64,000 nt of DNA from Azoarcus sp. (GTDB taxonomy: Bacteria; Pseudomonadota; Gammaproteobacteria; Burkholderiales; Rhodocyclaceae): assembly GCA_020725025.1 (NCBI GenBank), contig DYFV01000006.1, positions 44,695 to 108,694 on the forward strand. Direction: 5' to 3'. Below the pieces are notes generated by a model. That model was not told where the DNA came from, did not search any database, and worked only from the letters and a program-made list of their open reading frames with translations. Position numbers and translations under genes: made by a program. Of this stretch, positions 27,095-35,620 are shown piece by piece (positions within the stretch are counted from its first letter, which is position 1; each line of letters starts with the position of its first letter).

Positions 27095-28143
27095 TGCCAG
27101 GTACCGCGCATGCGCGCGTGTACGGCGGCGACCTGAGCACGGTAGACGCGCTCGTAGTCCGTCGCCATGCGGACCGCGCTGAAACGCCGCACGGCACGCT
27201 CGCGGCAGCGTGCGCGGTCCAGGCGGCGGACCGAGTGCAGGGCGACGGCCATCCCTTCGACGTCCTCCACCAGGTGCCCGGTCACCCCTTCGCTCACGAT
27301 CTCGCGGGCGCTCCCGCGGTCGAACGCGACGACCGGCGTCCCAACCAGCATCGCCTCGATCATTGCCAACCCGAACGGCTCCTCCCAGTCCATCGGGAAG
27401 AGCAAGGCCTCGGCCCTCTGCAGCAATCTGAGCTTGGCGCGGTGGTCGAGCTCGCCGGGCCAGGCGACTGCGCCGCCCTCGGCGAGCCGAGGCGCCATTT
27501 CCCGCTCGAAGTAGGCGTCGTACCGTGGGTTGCCCGGCCAGTGCGGCCCCCCGATGACCAGAGGTACGCCGGCGCGCCGCGCCGCGTCGATGGCCAGATG
27601 CGGCGCCTTCTGCGGACCGATGCGCCCGAGAAAGGCCACGTACCCCCCATGCCCGGGGCCTGCCGGGTGGCGCTCCGGCTCGAGACCGTGATGGACGACG
27701 TGGAAGGGACCGAGCTCGGGGAGGGTCGCCGCCTGGCGCCGCGAGATCGCCACCAGGGCGGCGTCGCGGCAGCTGCGGTAGGCGGGCATCAGCGACTCCT
27801 CGCGCTGGTGATGAAGGGTCACCACCAGAGGAAGGCGGCAGCCTGCAAATTCGAGCAGGGCATCGGGCGAGTTGAGGTGGACCACGTCCGCTCCGATCCG
27901 CTCGACATCGTGCCGGGCGAAGGCCGCGTGCCGGCGCTCCGCTTCGTAGTCCGGCGGCCAGACGGGCCGCGGGACACAGGCGCGCAGAGCGCCGGCGGGA
28001 CGCGAATCGCCCGTCGCGTACACGACGACCTCGTGTCCGCGCGCCACGAGCGCACGCACGAGGACGTCGACGAAGAGCTCGGTGCCTCCGTAGGCGGCAG
28101 GCGGCACGGCGACCGCGCAGGTCGAGACGACGGCGATGCGCAT
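27091..28143 (-). CDS. GT4-family glycosyltransferase (copy A)
   Basis: A 350-residue GT-B glycosyltransferase. The N-terminal domain begins MRIAVVSTCAVAVPPAAYGG with the donor/acceptor loop YGGTELFV. The C-terminal domain has FLGRIGPQKAPHLAIDAA and the retaining-GT E-x7-E motif in EEPFGLAMIEAMLVGTPVV. It probably transfers a sugar from a nucleotide donor to a small acceptor in the cytosol. It lies 5 bases after copy B in a folE-GT-GT operon. The two GTs share their general architecture but are clearly divergent, so they may act in series. Confidence 0.88.
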   Translation of the reverse strand: MRIAVVSTCAVAVPPAAYGGTELFVDVLVRALVARGHEVVVYATGDSRPAGALRACVPRPVWPPDYEAERRHAAFARHDVERIGADVVHLNSPDALLEFAGCRLPLVVTLHHQREESLMPAYRSCRDAALVAISRRQAATLPELGPFHVVHHGLEPERHPAGPGHGGYVAFLGRIGPQKAPHLAIDAARRAGVPLVIGGPHWPGNPRYDAYFEREMAPRLAEGGAVAWPGELDHRAKLRLLQRAEALLFPMDWEEPFGLAMIEAMLVGTPVVAFDRGSAREIVSEGVTGHLVEDVEGMAVALHSVRRLDRARCRERAVRRFSAVRMATDYERVYRAQVAAVHARMRGTWH

Positions 28144-28148
28144 GCCGC

Positions 28149-29201
28149 TCAATCCCCCAGGGCGACCAGGGCCCGCTCGTAACGCCGGATGCAGGCATCC
28201 ATGCCGAAGCGTTCCTCGGCGTCGCGGCGGATCGCCGCCCGGTCGAGACGGCAGGATGCGCCGATCGCCGCCACGAGGCCCGCTTCGTCGCCTGGGGGCA
28301 CGAGGTGCCCGCCTATCCCCTCGACGACCACCTCCGGCAAGGCCCCGCGGCGATAGCCGACCACCGGGCAGCCGGCGAGCTGGGCCTCGGCGGCCACCAG
28401 GCCGAAGGGCTCCTCCCACTCGACGGGCATCAGGGCCACCGCCGCGCAGCCCATCAGGGCGCGCACCTGGTGACGGGGCAGCGCGGGCAGCATGCGCGCG
28501 ACGTGGCGCAGCGGCGCGACCTCCGAGCGGTAGTAGTCCGGATCGTAGATCTCGCCCACCACGCAGGGAACGAGTCCGGCCAGCCAGGCCGCCCGGATGG
28601 CCGTGGCGACCCCCTTTTCGGGCGAGATGCGTCCGGCGATCAGGGCGACGGGCTCGACAGGTCCTTCCGGGCCGGGCATGGGCGGCACGCCGTTGGGCAA
28701 CACGCCGACCTCCCGCCCGCATGCGTCCCGCCACAGCCCGGCGCAGCGCTCGGAAACGGTCGCCACCGGCATCGGTGTCGCGCGCACCGCAGCCATCACC
28801 TCTTCGCGCAGGGGCGGCAGATGGAGCGTGTGCAGTGTGGGCACGCCGGGGTCGGCGGCGATCGCCTCGCGGTCGAAGGCGTGCTGCGTGACAACGTCGT
28901 GCCCCCGCCGGCGCAGGCGCGCAAAGAGCCTATCGAATGCCTGCGCCATCGCCTGCGCCTCGGCCGCCTCGTTGCCCCGCAGAAGGAGGAAACGGCCTTC
29001 GATCTCGGGCGCCACCGGCACCGTGTCGAGCCTCAAGCCCTCGACCTGCGAGCCCTCGGCCGCGTACACGACGACGTCGTGACCGCGCGCCGCCAGCCCG
29101 CGTGCGAGGTCGGTCAGGAAGATGTGATTGCCGTAAGGCTGGGCCTCGCGCAGCGGCGCGACCAACGGCGCCACCACGCCGATACTCAGCCTCTCCCGCA
29201 T
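28149..29201 (-). CDS. GT4-family glycosyltransferase (copy B)
   Basis: A 350-residue GT-B enzyme. The N-terminal domain carries the loop PYGNHIFLTDLARGL and the C-terminal domain ALIAGRISPEKGVATAIRAA with the E-x7-E motif in EEPFGLVAAEAQLAGCPVV. Start ATG 29201 overlaps the end of folE by 16 bases, so translation is coupled. The acceptor is unknown; coupling to GTP cyclohydrolase suggests a pterin- or deazaguanine-derived acceptor, which is inference only. Confidence 0.87.
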   Translation of the reverse strand: MRERLSIGVVAPLVAPLREAQPYGNHIFLTDLARGLAARGHDVVVYAAEGSQVEGLRLDTVPVAPEIEGRFLLLRGNEAAEAQAMAQAFDRLFARLRRRGHDVVTQHAFDREAIAADPGVPTLHTLHLPPLREEVMAAVRATPMPVATVSERCAGLWRDACGREVGVLPNGVPPMPGPEGPVEPVALIAGRISPEKGVATAIRAAWLAGLVPCVVGEIYDPDYYRSEVAPLRHVARMLPALPRHQVRALMGCAAVALMPVEWEEPFGLVAAEAQLAGCPVVGYRRGALPEVVVEGIGGHLVPPGDEAGLVAAIGASCRLDRAAIRRDAEERFGMDACIRRYERALVALGD

Positions 29202-29806
29202 AGGCCCATGAACTCGCGCCGCAGGCGCGCATCGTCCTCGTACGCGCCCCGCCACGTCGCGGTGCGCGTGGCGGCATCGGTTTCGCGCACGCCGCGCATG
29301 CGGGTGCACAGATGGGTCGCCTCGATATACACCGCGCTGCCGCGCGCGCGGACGATCGTCGCGAGCGTGGCAGCGATGTCGGCGCCGAGGCGCTCCTGCA
29401 TGGTGAAACGACGCGAATGGCAGCGCACCAGTCGCGTGAGCTTGGAGAGCCCGATCAGCTGACCCGAGGCCACGTAGCCGACCCAGACGTTGCCGAGAAA
29501 AGGCAGGGCATGGTGCTCGCACAGGGCGGTGAAAGCGATCGGCCCTTCGACGATCTGGTCGTGGCCACCGCCCGCGCCCTCGCGCCGTTCGGCGGGGAAG
29601 AGCGTGACAAGCTTGGGATCGGGCTCGTAGCCGCTGGTCGCGTCGATCCACGCGTCCAGCAGGCGCGCAGGCGTTCCTTCGGTACCGGGCGAGTCCAGGG
29701 GCAGCCCGAGCGCCGCGAGCAACTCGGCGAGCTGGCGCTCGAAGCGGCCACGCTGCTCCGGCGTGATGCGGGCTGGAAGTGGGGCAGGCGGTTTCACCGT
29801 ATGCAC
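29186..29806 (-). CDS. folE: GTP cyclohydrolase I
   Basis: A 206-residue FolE, converting GTP to 7,8-dihydroneopterin triphosphate. Zinc and active-site residues are present: CEHHALPFLG (Zn Cys and catalytic His), the SKLTRLV block, and HLCTRMRGVRE with the second Zn Cys. The start is GTG 29806 behind AAGGAG with 6-base spacing; an upstream in-frame ATG (29944) would add an unrelated Arg-rich leader. It is the first gene of an operon with two GT4 enzymes, unlike a housekeeping folE, so it may be a dedicated second copy. Confidence 0.9.
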   Translation of the reverse strand: MHTVKPPAPLPARITPEQRGRFERQLAELLAALGLPLDSPGTEGTPARLLDAWIDATSGYEPDPKLVTLFPAERREGAGGGHDQIVEGPIAFTALCEHHALPFLGNVWVGYVASGQLIGLSKLTRLVRCHSRRFTMQERLGADIAATLATIVRARGSAVYIEATHLCTRMRGVRETDAATRTATWRGAYEDDARLRREFMGLCGRG

Positions 29807-30007
29807 GATCGTCTCCTTGATCCGCTCTGTTCGAGCGGACGCGATGCGAGAGGGGTCGGCTGGTCTGGGCAGCAATCCCAATGCCCATCGCCACCCGGAC
29901 GCCGGCATCGCTTCGCCACGGCACGCGGATTGCGGACCGGCCACCTGCCCGCATCGGGCCGCCGCCCCCGGGGCGATTACTTTCCGCAGCCCGACAAGGA
30001 GGTCACC

Positions 30008-30505
30008 ATGAAACGCCAGATCCTCGCCGCGGCGCTCGTCGGCGTCGCATCCCTTGCCCTGCTCCGGCCGGTGTCCGCTCAGGCCCAGGCAACGCAGATG
30101 CCCAAGGCGGACGCCCAGGCGCTATGGAACCATCTGCAGCAGCAGGACTATCGGAAGCAGTTCCGCCTGTTTCCGGGCAAGGACAAGCTTTACCAGGGAA
30201 CCGAGCCCCACGGCGCCCTCCTCACCACCTACGTGAACCGGACCGCTTACGAGGCGCTAACCGGCGGCGCCGGCGAGTTCCCCGCAGGCGCCATCGTCGT
30301 CAAGGAGAACTACACGCCCGACAAGACGCTCGCCGCGATCACCGTGATGTACAAGGTCTCCGGTTACAACCCGGATCACGGCGACTGGTTCTGGCTCAAG
30401 CGCGGCGCGGACGGCGCCGTCGAGGCCTCGGGCAAGGTGGACGGCTGCATCGCCTGCCACCAGAAGAGCACCCGCGACTACATCATGACGCCGGTGAAAC
30501 GATGA
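30008..30505 (+). CDS. cytochrome P460 family protein
   Basis: A 165-residue periplasmic protein. A signal peptide ends near residue 26 (VSAQAQA). The C-terminal heme motif is CIACH (147-151), preceded by the GDWFWLKRG and VMYKVSGYNPDHGDW strands of the P460/cytochrome c'-beta fold and NRTAYEAL. P460 proteins oxidise hydroxylamine or bind NO, using a Lys-heme crosslink that I cannot assign by eye; without it the protein would be a cytochrome c'-beta-type NO binder. Ribosome-binding site AAGGAGG. Divergent from folE. Confidence 0.87.
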   Translation: MKRQILAAALVGVASLALLRPVSAQAQATQMPKADAQALWNHLQQQDYRKQFRLFPGKDKLYQGTEPHGALLTTYVNRTAYEALTGGAGEFPAGAIVVKENYTPDKTLAAITVMYKVSGYNPDHGDWFWLKRGADGAVEASGKVDGCIACHQKSTRDYIMTPVKR

Positions 30506-30555
30506 GGGCGTGGCGGCGACAGCCGGACTGAGGTAGCCGTCGCCGCCACGCCCTC
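30504..30555. terminator. bidirectional terminator hairpin between convergent genes
   Basis: A 17-bp perfect stem: GAGGGCGTGGCGGCGAC (30504-30520) pairs with 30539-30555, around an 18-base loop. It begins inside the P460 stop region and ends before the PRC-barrel stop, so it can serve both transcripts. Confidence 0.75.
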
Positions 30556-30571
30556 GCGGAGAGCCGGCCGC

Positions 30572-31279
30572 TCAGCGGAAGTGGGGGCTCTTCTTCACCT
30601 GGTCGCGGGTCAGGTTCAGGCGAACGGCGCTGAGCGACCAGTTGAAGTGCTCGACCGCTTCCGGCGGCAGGCGTACCTGTCCTCCCGGCAGCCAGGTCCG
30701 GGTGTCGGCGATCAGGTGGGTGATGCGCCAGTTGTCGCTGTCGACGATCAGATCGTCGATCTTGCCTACCGCCTCGCCGTCGGTCGACACCACGTCGTAG
30801 CCGATCACTTCGGTGGCGCTGCGCAGGTGGGAGCGCTCGGCCTGCTCGTGCTCGGCCGCCGAGATCTCGTCCAGCTGGCGTCCTTCCGCGCCGGGGCGGG
30901 GCTGCTCGGTGCCCAGCATCATGCCCCACGGGCCGGCCGCCCAGCCGTGGGGGCCGTTCCAGTAGTAGCGGTTGTGGAAATGCACCGCGTGCGACGCCTC
31001 GTAGTGGCGCGAGACGGGACGGTCGGTATCCACCGGCGGGCTCGTCTCCACCTGCTGCCGGGTGAGGTTCACCGGAATCGTCTTCTCGGGCCAGCCGCCG
31101 GGGCGCAGCGACTCGGTCGAGATCAGGACCTGCCGTCCGCCCAGCCATTCGCCGGTATCCACCACGAAGTAGCGCACGGCCCACCACTCGTCGTCGAAAT
31201 AGATGTCTTCGACCGTACCGATGTCGCCGTCCGTCGCAGCGATCGTGTGCCCGAACAGCTTGCTTGCCTGGAGTTCCAT
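30572..31279 (-). CDS. protein with two PRC-barrel domains
   Basis: A 235-residue cytosolic protein with PRC-barrel domains at about 3-80 (LFGHTIAATDGDIGTVEDI, then WAVRYFVVDTG and LISTESL) and 138-225 (VIGYDVVSTDGEAVGKIDD, then WRITHLIADT). The linker is rich in aromatic residues (HNRYYWNGPHGW). Stand-alone PRC-barrel proteins of this type are common in stress islands and their ligand is unknown. I use ATG 31279 because AGGAGG ends 5 bases before it; a GTG at 31285 would sit inside the ribosome-binding site. Divergent from the CoA ligase gene. Confidence 0.87.
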   Translation of the reverse strand: MELQASKLFGHTIAATDGDIGTVEDIYFDDEWWAVRYFVVDTGEWLGGRQVLISTESLRPGGWPEKTIPVNLTRQQVETSPPVDTDRPVSRHYEASHAVHFHNRYYWNGPHGWAAGPWGMMLGTEQPRPGAEGRQLDEISAAEHEQAERSHLRSATEVIGYDVVSTDGEAVGKIDDLIVDSDNWRITHLIADTRTWLPGGQVRLPPEAVEHFNWSLSAVRLNLTRDQVKKSPHFR

Positions 31280-31600
31280 ACTCACCTCCTTTCGTTTTCG
31301 GTTTCATGGCGTCCCCGGAGGGCTCCGGGCGGCGATACGCGGTATCGGCCGGGGAGCCACAGCCGCCCCGCTCCGGGAGCGGAGAACGCCGCATCCACGA
31401 ACAGAGCCTCCCGCAAATCACATGCCCACGGCCGGCGCGTCGACTCCTCCCTACAGGCGCACGCTTTCATCCTGTCGTATAAGTTGAAGCCTGAACTATT
31501 CGTGTCTATAGTGTTGATACCTCGCTTTGCCTGCCTCGCCGCATACAGCGGCCGAACCGCCGGACCACGAGAACGAGGCCGCCCTACCAGAGGAGACACC
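31280..31600. other. divergent intergenic region between PRC-barrel and CoA-ligase genes
   Basis: No coding frame seen. The left part is GC-rich with small hairpins (GATAC-GCG-GTATC near 31334). The right part is more AT-rich and carries the promoter listed at 31484-31512 and the AGAGGAGA ribosome-binding site of the ligase. Confidence 0.5.
31484..31512 (+). promoter_or_regulatory. sigma70-type promoter for the CoA ligase gene
   Basis: TTGAAG (31484-31489), 17-base spacer, TATAGT (31507-31512) in an AT-rich patch unlike its surroundings. Predicted transcript start near 31519, about 80 bases before ATG 31601. Confidence 0.6.
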
Positions 31601-33208
31601 ATGAGCCGCAGCGCCCACATCGACCGCTTCGTCACCGACAACCTCCCTCCGAAAACCGACTGGCCCGACCTGGTCTTCGACCGGCCCGAGCTGCAGTTCC
31701 CCGACAGGCTCAACGCCGCCGTCGAGCTGCTCGACCGGGCAGTCTCCGAAGGCCACGGCGAGCGCCCGGCCATCCTCGGCCAGGATGTGCGCTGGACCTA
31801 CCGGGAGCTGCAGCAGCGGGTGAATCGGCTGGCCCGGGTGCTGACCGAGGACATGGGTCTCGTGCCCGGCAACCGGGTGCTGCTGCGCGGCGCCAACTCG
31901 CCCTGGCTCGCCGCCTGCTGGCTCGCGGTGTGGAAGGCGGGCGGGGTCGCGGTGGGCACCATGCCGCTGCTGCGGGCGAAGGAGCTCAAGGAGATCCTGC
32001 GGCTGGCGCAGGTGAGCCACGCGCTGTGCGATGCCGCCCTGGCCGAGGAGCTCGTGGCCGCGCAGCGTGAAGCGCCGGTGCTGCGCGAGGTGAAGCTGTT
32101 CGGCCGCGGCGGCGGGCTGGAGGCGTGCATGGACGGCAAACCGGCCGATTTCCTCGCGGTGGACACCGCGGCGGAGGACCCGGCGCTCATCGGCTTCACC
32201 TCCGGGACCACCGGCGTGCCCAAGGGCACGGTGCACTTCCATCGCGACGTCATGGCGATGTGCGAGGTCTTCCCGCGGCATTGCCTGAAGCCCGGTCCGG
32301 ACGACGTCTTCATCGGCACTCCGCCGCTGGCCTTCACCTTCGGACTGGGCGGGCTGCTGTGCTTCCCGCTGTGGGCGCGGGCGAGCACCGTACTCCTGGA
32401 GAAGCTCGCCCCCGAGCCGCTGTTGCAGGCGATCGCCGAGCACCGCGCCACGATCTGCTTCACCTCCCCCACCGGCTACCGCCAGATGGCCGGGCTCGCG
32501 AGCCGCCACGACATCTCCAGCCTCGCGAAATGCGTCTCCGCCGGCGAGGCCCTGCCCACCGACACCCGCGACAAGTGGCGCGAGGCGAGCGGCATCGAGA
32601 TCCACGACGGGATCGGCGGCACCGAGATGATCCACATCTACATCGCCTCCGGGCCCGAGGACTATCGGCCCGGCGCGGTCGGGAAGCTGTTGCCGGGCTA
32701 CCGGGGCATGATCGTCGACGAGGCCATGCACCCGCTGCCGCCGGGCGAAGTCGGCAAGCTCGCGGTGAAGGGCCCCACCGGCTGCCGCTACCTTGCCGAT
32801 CCGCGCCAGAAGGACTACGTGCGCGACGGCTGGAACCTGCCCGGCGACGCCTTCCACGTGGACGAGGACGGCTACTTCTACTATCACGCCCGGGTGGACG
32901 ACATGATCGTGACCTCCGGCTACAACGTCTCCAGCCCCGAGGTGGAATGGGCGCTCCTCGCCCACCCGGCGGTCGCCGAGTGCGGCGTGATCGGCGCCCC
33001 CGACCCGGAGCGCGGCCAGATCATCAAGGCCTTCGTGGTGCTCAAGCCGGGCTTCACCGGCGATGCGGCGATGACCCGGACGCTTCAGGACTTCGTGAAG
33101 GCGCACATCGCGCCGTACAAGTATCCGCGCGCCATCGCCTACGTCGACGCGCTGCCGCGCACCGAGACCGGCAAGCTGCAGCGTTTCCGCCTGAAAGCAC
33201 TCGCCTGA
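31601..33208 (+). CDS. benzoate-/aminobenzoate-CoA ligase family AMP-forming ligase
   Basis: A 535-residue ANL-superfamily ligase. It has the AMP-binding P-loop FTSGTTGVPKGT, the IGGTEM adenine-binding motif, the hinge region YHARVDDMIVTSGYNVS and the catalytic Lys K525 in RTETGKLQRF. The N-terminal start (SAHIDRFVTDNLPP) and the TPPLAFTFGLGG stretch are typical of the benzoate/2-aminobenzoate-CoA ligase branch. It would activate an aromatic acid to its CoA thioester using ATP. It is monocistronic by spacing; the downstream ArsR-OYE pair has its own promoter. Exact substrate unknown. Confidence 0.85.
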   Translation: MSRSAHIDRFVTDNLPPKTDWPDLVFDRPELQFPDRLNAAVELLDRAVSEGHGERPAILGQDVRWTYRELQQRVNRLARVLTEDMGLVPGNRVLLRGANSPWLAACWLAVWKAGGVAVGTMPLLRAKELKEILRLAQVSHALCDAALAEELVAAQREAPVLREVKLFGRGGGLEACMDGKPADFLAVDTAAEDPALIGFTSGTTGVPKGTVHFHRDVMAMCEVFPRHCLKPGPDDVFIGTPPLAFTFGLGGLLCFPLWARASTVLLEKLAPEPLLQAIAEHRATICFTSPTGYRQMAGLASRHDISSLAKCVSAGEALPTDTRDKWREASGIEIHDGIGGTEMIHIYIASGPEDYRPGAVGKLLPGYRGMIVDEAMHPLPPGEVGKLAVKGPTGCRYLADPRQKDYVRDGWNLPGDAFHVDEDGYFYYHARVDDMIVTSGYNVSSPEVEWALLAHPAVAECGVIGAPDPERGQIIKAFVVLKPGFTGDAAMTRTLQDFVKAHIAPYKYPRAIAYVDALPRTETGKLQRFRLKALA

Positions 33209-33216
33209 GGGATCCG

Positions 33217-33237
33217 TCCGCCCGCTTGCCGGGCGGA
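33217..33237 (+). terminator. hairpin after the CoA ligase gene
   Basis: Stem TCCGCCCG (33217-33224) with CGGGCGGA (33230-33237), loop of 5 bases, directly after the stop codon. No U-tract, so termination efficiency is uncertain. Confidence 0.4.
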
Positions 33238-33249
33238 TCGCCGCGGGCT

Positions 33250-33305
33250 TGTATATCGAAACTTTGCGATTTATAGTTCGCTTGTTTTCGATTTATATAT
33301 CGCAG
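33250..33305 (+). promoter_or_regulatory. AT-rich promoter/operator region of the arsR-OYE operon
   Basis: An AT-rich island in a GC-rich background with repeated CGATTTATA (33268-33276 and 33289-33297). TATATCG and CGATTTATA form an imperfect inverted repeat, and CGATTTATATATCG is a near palindrome. This fits a winged-helix ArsR-family operator over the promoter. Exact -35 and -10 boxes are ambiguous. Confidence 0.5.
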
Positions 33306-33360
33306 TCGATCGATTGAAGAATCGGCCCGAAGCGATACGCCAAGCCTGCTGGAGGCCTCC

Positions 33361-33654
33361 ATGGAACTCGACGAAGTCATCAAGGCCCTCGCCCACCCGG
33401 TCCGGCGCGAGATCCTGCAATGGCTCAAGGAGCCGGAAAAGCATTTCGCCGACCAGGAGCATCCCCTCGAGGTCGGCGTGTGCGCCGGCAAGTTCGAGCG
33501 CTGCGGATTGTCGCAGTCCACCGTTTCCACCCACCTCGCGGTGCTGCAGCGTGCCGGGCTGGTCACCACCCGGCGCATCGGCCAGTGGGTGTTCTACAAG
33601 CGCAACGAAGAAACCATCGCCGAGTTCCTGCGCGTCATCGGCAAGGAACTCTGA
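33361..33654 (+). CDS. ArsR/SmtB-family winged-helix regulator
   Basis: A 97-residue regulator with the family start VIKALAHPVRREILQWL and the recognition segment LSQSTVSTHLAVLQRAGLV, then a beta-wing with RRIGQWVFYKRN. Two cysteines (VCAGKFERC) lie just before the recognition helix and could sense thiol-reactive compounds or metals. The classical ELCVCDL metal site is absent. It is 25 bases upstream of an Old Yellow Enzyme gene and likely represses this two-gene unit, as redox-sensing ArsR proteins do elsewhere. GGAGG precedes the ATG. Confidence 0.88.
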   Translation: MELDEVIKALAHPVRREILQWLKEPEKHFADQEHPLEVGVCAGKFERCGLSQSTVSTHLAVLQRAGLVTTRRIGQWVFYKRNEETIAEFLRVIGKEL

Positions 33655-33679
33655 TCCACCTGCTCCGGAGACCTCACGC

Positions 33680-34792
33680 ATGACCACCCTGTTCGACCCG
33701 ATCATCGCCGGCGAGCTGCGGCTCGCCAATCGCATCGCCATGGCCCCGCTCACGCGCAACCGCGCGCCCGGCGCGATTCCCGCCGACATCACCGCGACCT
33801 ACTACGCCCAGCGCGCGAGCGCCGGCCTGCTGATCTCCGAAGGCACCGCCATCACCCAGCAGGGCCAGGGCTACGCCCACGTGCCCGGCCTCTACGCGCC
33901 CGAGCAGATCGCCGGCTGGAAACAGGTCACCGACGCGGTCCATGCGGCCGGAGGCAAGATCGTGGTGCAGATGTGGCATGTGGGCCGTGTCTCCCACACC
34001 TCGCTCCAGCCCGGCGGCGGCGCGCCGGTGGCGCCGTCGGCGATCGCGGCGAAGACCAAGACCTACGTCATCGACGCGGACGGGCGCGGCGGCTTCGTCC
34101 CCACCTCCGAGCCCCGCGCGCTCGCCATCGAGGAGATCCCCGGCATCGTCGAGGACTACCGGCGCGCCGCCCGCGCGGCGTTGGAGGCCGGCTTCGACGG
34201 CGTGGAGCTGCATGCGGCCAACGGCTACCTCATCGACCAGTTCCTGCGCTCGGGGAGCAACCATCGCAGCGATGCCTACGGCGGCAGCATCGAGAACCGT
34301 GCGCGACTCCTCGTCGAGGTGATGGCGGCGATCACCGCCGAGATCGGCGCCGGCCGCACCGGGATCCGCATCTCGCCGGTCACCCCGGCCAACGACGCCT
34401 TCGACCCGGATCCGCAGCCGCTCTTCGAGCACGTGGTGCGGCAGCTCGCCCGTTGGCCCCTCGCCTACGTGCACGTGATCGAGGGCGCCACCGGTGGCGC
34501 GCGCGACTATCAGCAGGGCGACAAGCCCTTCGACTACGCCGCCCTGAAGGCCGCCTACGTCGCGGCCGGCGGAAAGGCGGCGTGGATGGTGAACAACGGC
34601 TACGACCGCGAGCTCGCCGAGGCGGCGATCGCCGAGGGCCGCGCCGACCTCGTCGCCTTCGGCAAGGCCTTCATCTCCAACCCGGACCTGGTCCTGCGGC
34701 TGCGCGAGCAGGCGCCCCTCAACCCCTTCGACACTTCCACCTTCTACGGCGGCGGCGAGAAGGGCTACATCGACTATCCGGCGCTCGCCTGA
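33680..34792 (+). CDS. Old Yellow Enzyme-family ene-reductase (NemA-like)
   Basis: A 370-residue FMN-dependent alkene reductase. Motifs are NRIAMAPLTRNRA (FMN-binding Thr), the QMWHVGRVSH block, the catalytic pair in ELHAANGYLIDQF (His and Asn), SGSNHRSDAYGGS-IENRARL and the C-terminal ADLVAFGKAFISNPDL. It reduces activated C=C bonds such as maleimides, enones or nitro compounds with NAD(P)H in the cytosol. Pairing with an ArsR regulator that has exposed cysteines suggests electrophile stress response. Confidence 0.92.
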   Translation: MTTLFDPIIAGELRLANRIAMAPLTRNRAPGAIPADITATYYAQRASAGLLISEGTAITQQGQGYAHVPGLYAPEQIAGWKQVTDAVHAAGGKIVVQMWHVGRVSHTSLQPGGGAPVAPSAIAAKTKTYVIDADGRGGFVPTSEPRALAIEEIPGIVEDYRRAARAALEAGFDGVELHAANGYLIDQFLRSGSNHRSDAYGGSIENRARLLVEVMAAITAEIGAGRTGIRISPVTPANDAFDPDPQPLFEHVVRQLARWPLAYVHVIEGATGGARDYQQGDKPFDYAALKAAYVAAGGKAAWMVNNGYDRELAEAAIAEGRADLVAFGKAFISNPDLVLRLREQAPLNPFDTSTFYGGGEKGYIDYPALA

Positions 34793-34867
34793 GCCCGCCC
34801 AGTGCCGGTCCTTGCGATCGGCATGGAACCTGCTCCGCGGTGGCGGACCCTTCTCCCCGCCACCGTC

Positions 34868-35314
34868 ATGAACAAGCTCGACAGCGCACTGCTCAACATC
34901 CTGATCAAGGACGCCCGCGCCTCCTTCGCCGACATCGCCCGCCAGCTCGACATCTCCCGCGCCCATGCCCGGGCACGGGTGCAGGCGCTCATCGAGAGCG
35001 GCGTGATCGAGCAGTTCTCGGCGGTGGTGAACCCCGAGAAGCTCGGCAAGGTGGTTTCCACCTTCATCGACCTCAAGGTCGCGCCGGTCGCGCTGGAGGC
35101 GGTCTCGAACGAGCTCGCCGAATGTCCCGAGGTGGTGAGCCTCTATGTGATGAGCGACCTGCAGAGCCTGCACATCCACACGCTCACCGACAGCGTCGAG
35201 ACCTTCGACGCCTTCGTGCGCAAACGCATCTTCAACCGCCCCGAGATCCTCTCCGTCGAGTGCAAGAGCCTGCTGTCGCGGGTGAAGAACCGCCGCGGCG
35301 GCGCGCGCCTGTAG
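34868..35314 (+). CDS. Lrp/AsnC-family transcriptional regulator
   Basis: A 148-residue feast/famine regulator. The HTH lies at about 2-60 (MNKLDSALLNILIKDARASFADIARQL-type start, with RAHARARVQALIESGVI as recognition part). A C-terminal RAM-like ligand domain follows (VVSTFIDLKVAP, then SLYVMSDLQSLHIHTLTDS). I use ATG 34868, where homology starts; an in-frame ATG at 34802 would add a leader without family similarity. It lies between the OYE gene and the sigma54-driven TRAP operon and may control either. Confidence 0.85.
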   Translation: MNKLDSALLNILIKDARASFADIARQLDISRAHARARVQALIESGVIEQFSAVVNPEKLGKVVSTFIDLKVAPVALEAVSNELAECPEVVSLYVMSDLQSLHIHTLTDSVETFDAFVRKRIFNRPEILSVECKSLLSRVKNRRGGARL

Positions 35315-35604
35315 CGACCCACGCGGCCCCGCCTACCCTCCATTCACGGCACCATCCTGGTGCATCCCGCGTCGCGGGGGTGCGTATCAGCCATTCGTCA
35401 CCGCGAACCCGCCCGCGGCGACGATTCGTCGCCGATTGTCATCCCTCGGCCTTACGAATGTCTTCGGCGACACCCCGCCGAATTCGTTTGTAACCCGCCT
35501 TGCCCACGCCCCGACCCAAGTTCGTGCATCGCCTTGCGGCGCCCGTGCTGCGGCGATATCGCGTAACCGTTTGAAATTACGAGAGCTTAGGCAACGCATC
35601 GGAC
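35315..35604. other. intergenic region upstream of the TRAP operon promoter
   Basis: No coding frame seen. It contains a 17-base near-perfect palindrome at 35417-35433 (arms GGCGACGA and TCGTCGCC around one base) about 170-190 bases upstream of the sigma54-type promoter, a position expected for an enhancer-binding protein. Confidence 0.4.
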
Positions 35605-35620
35605 TGGCATAGCCGTTGCT
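35605..35620 (+). promoter_or_regulatory. sigma54-type (RpoN) promoter of the TRAP operon
   Basis: TGGCATAGCCGTTGCT has GG at -25/-24 and GC at -13/-12 with exact 12-base spacing, a C before TGG, and TTGCT at the -12 element, close to the YTGGCACG-N4-TTGCW consensus. Predicted transcript start near 35631, 67 bases before the ATG of the binding-protein gene. Confidence 0.7.
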
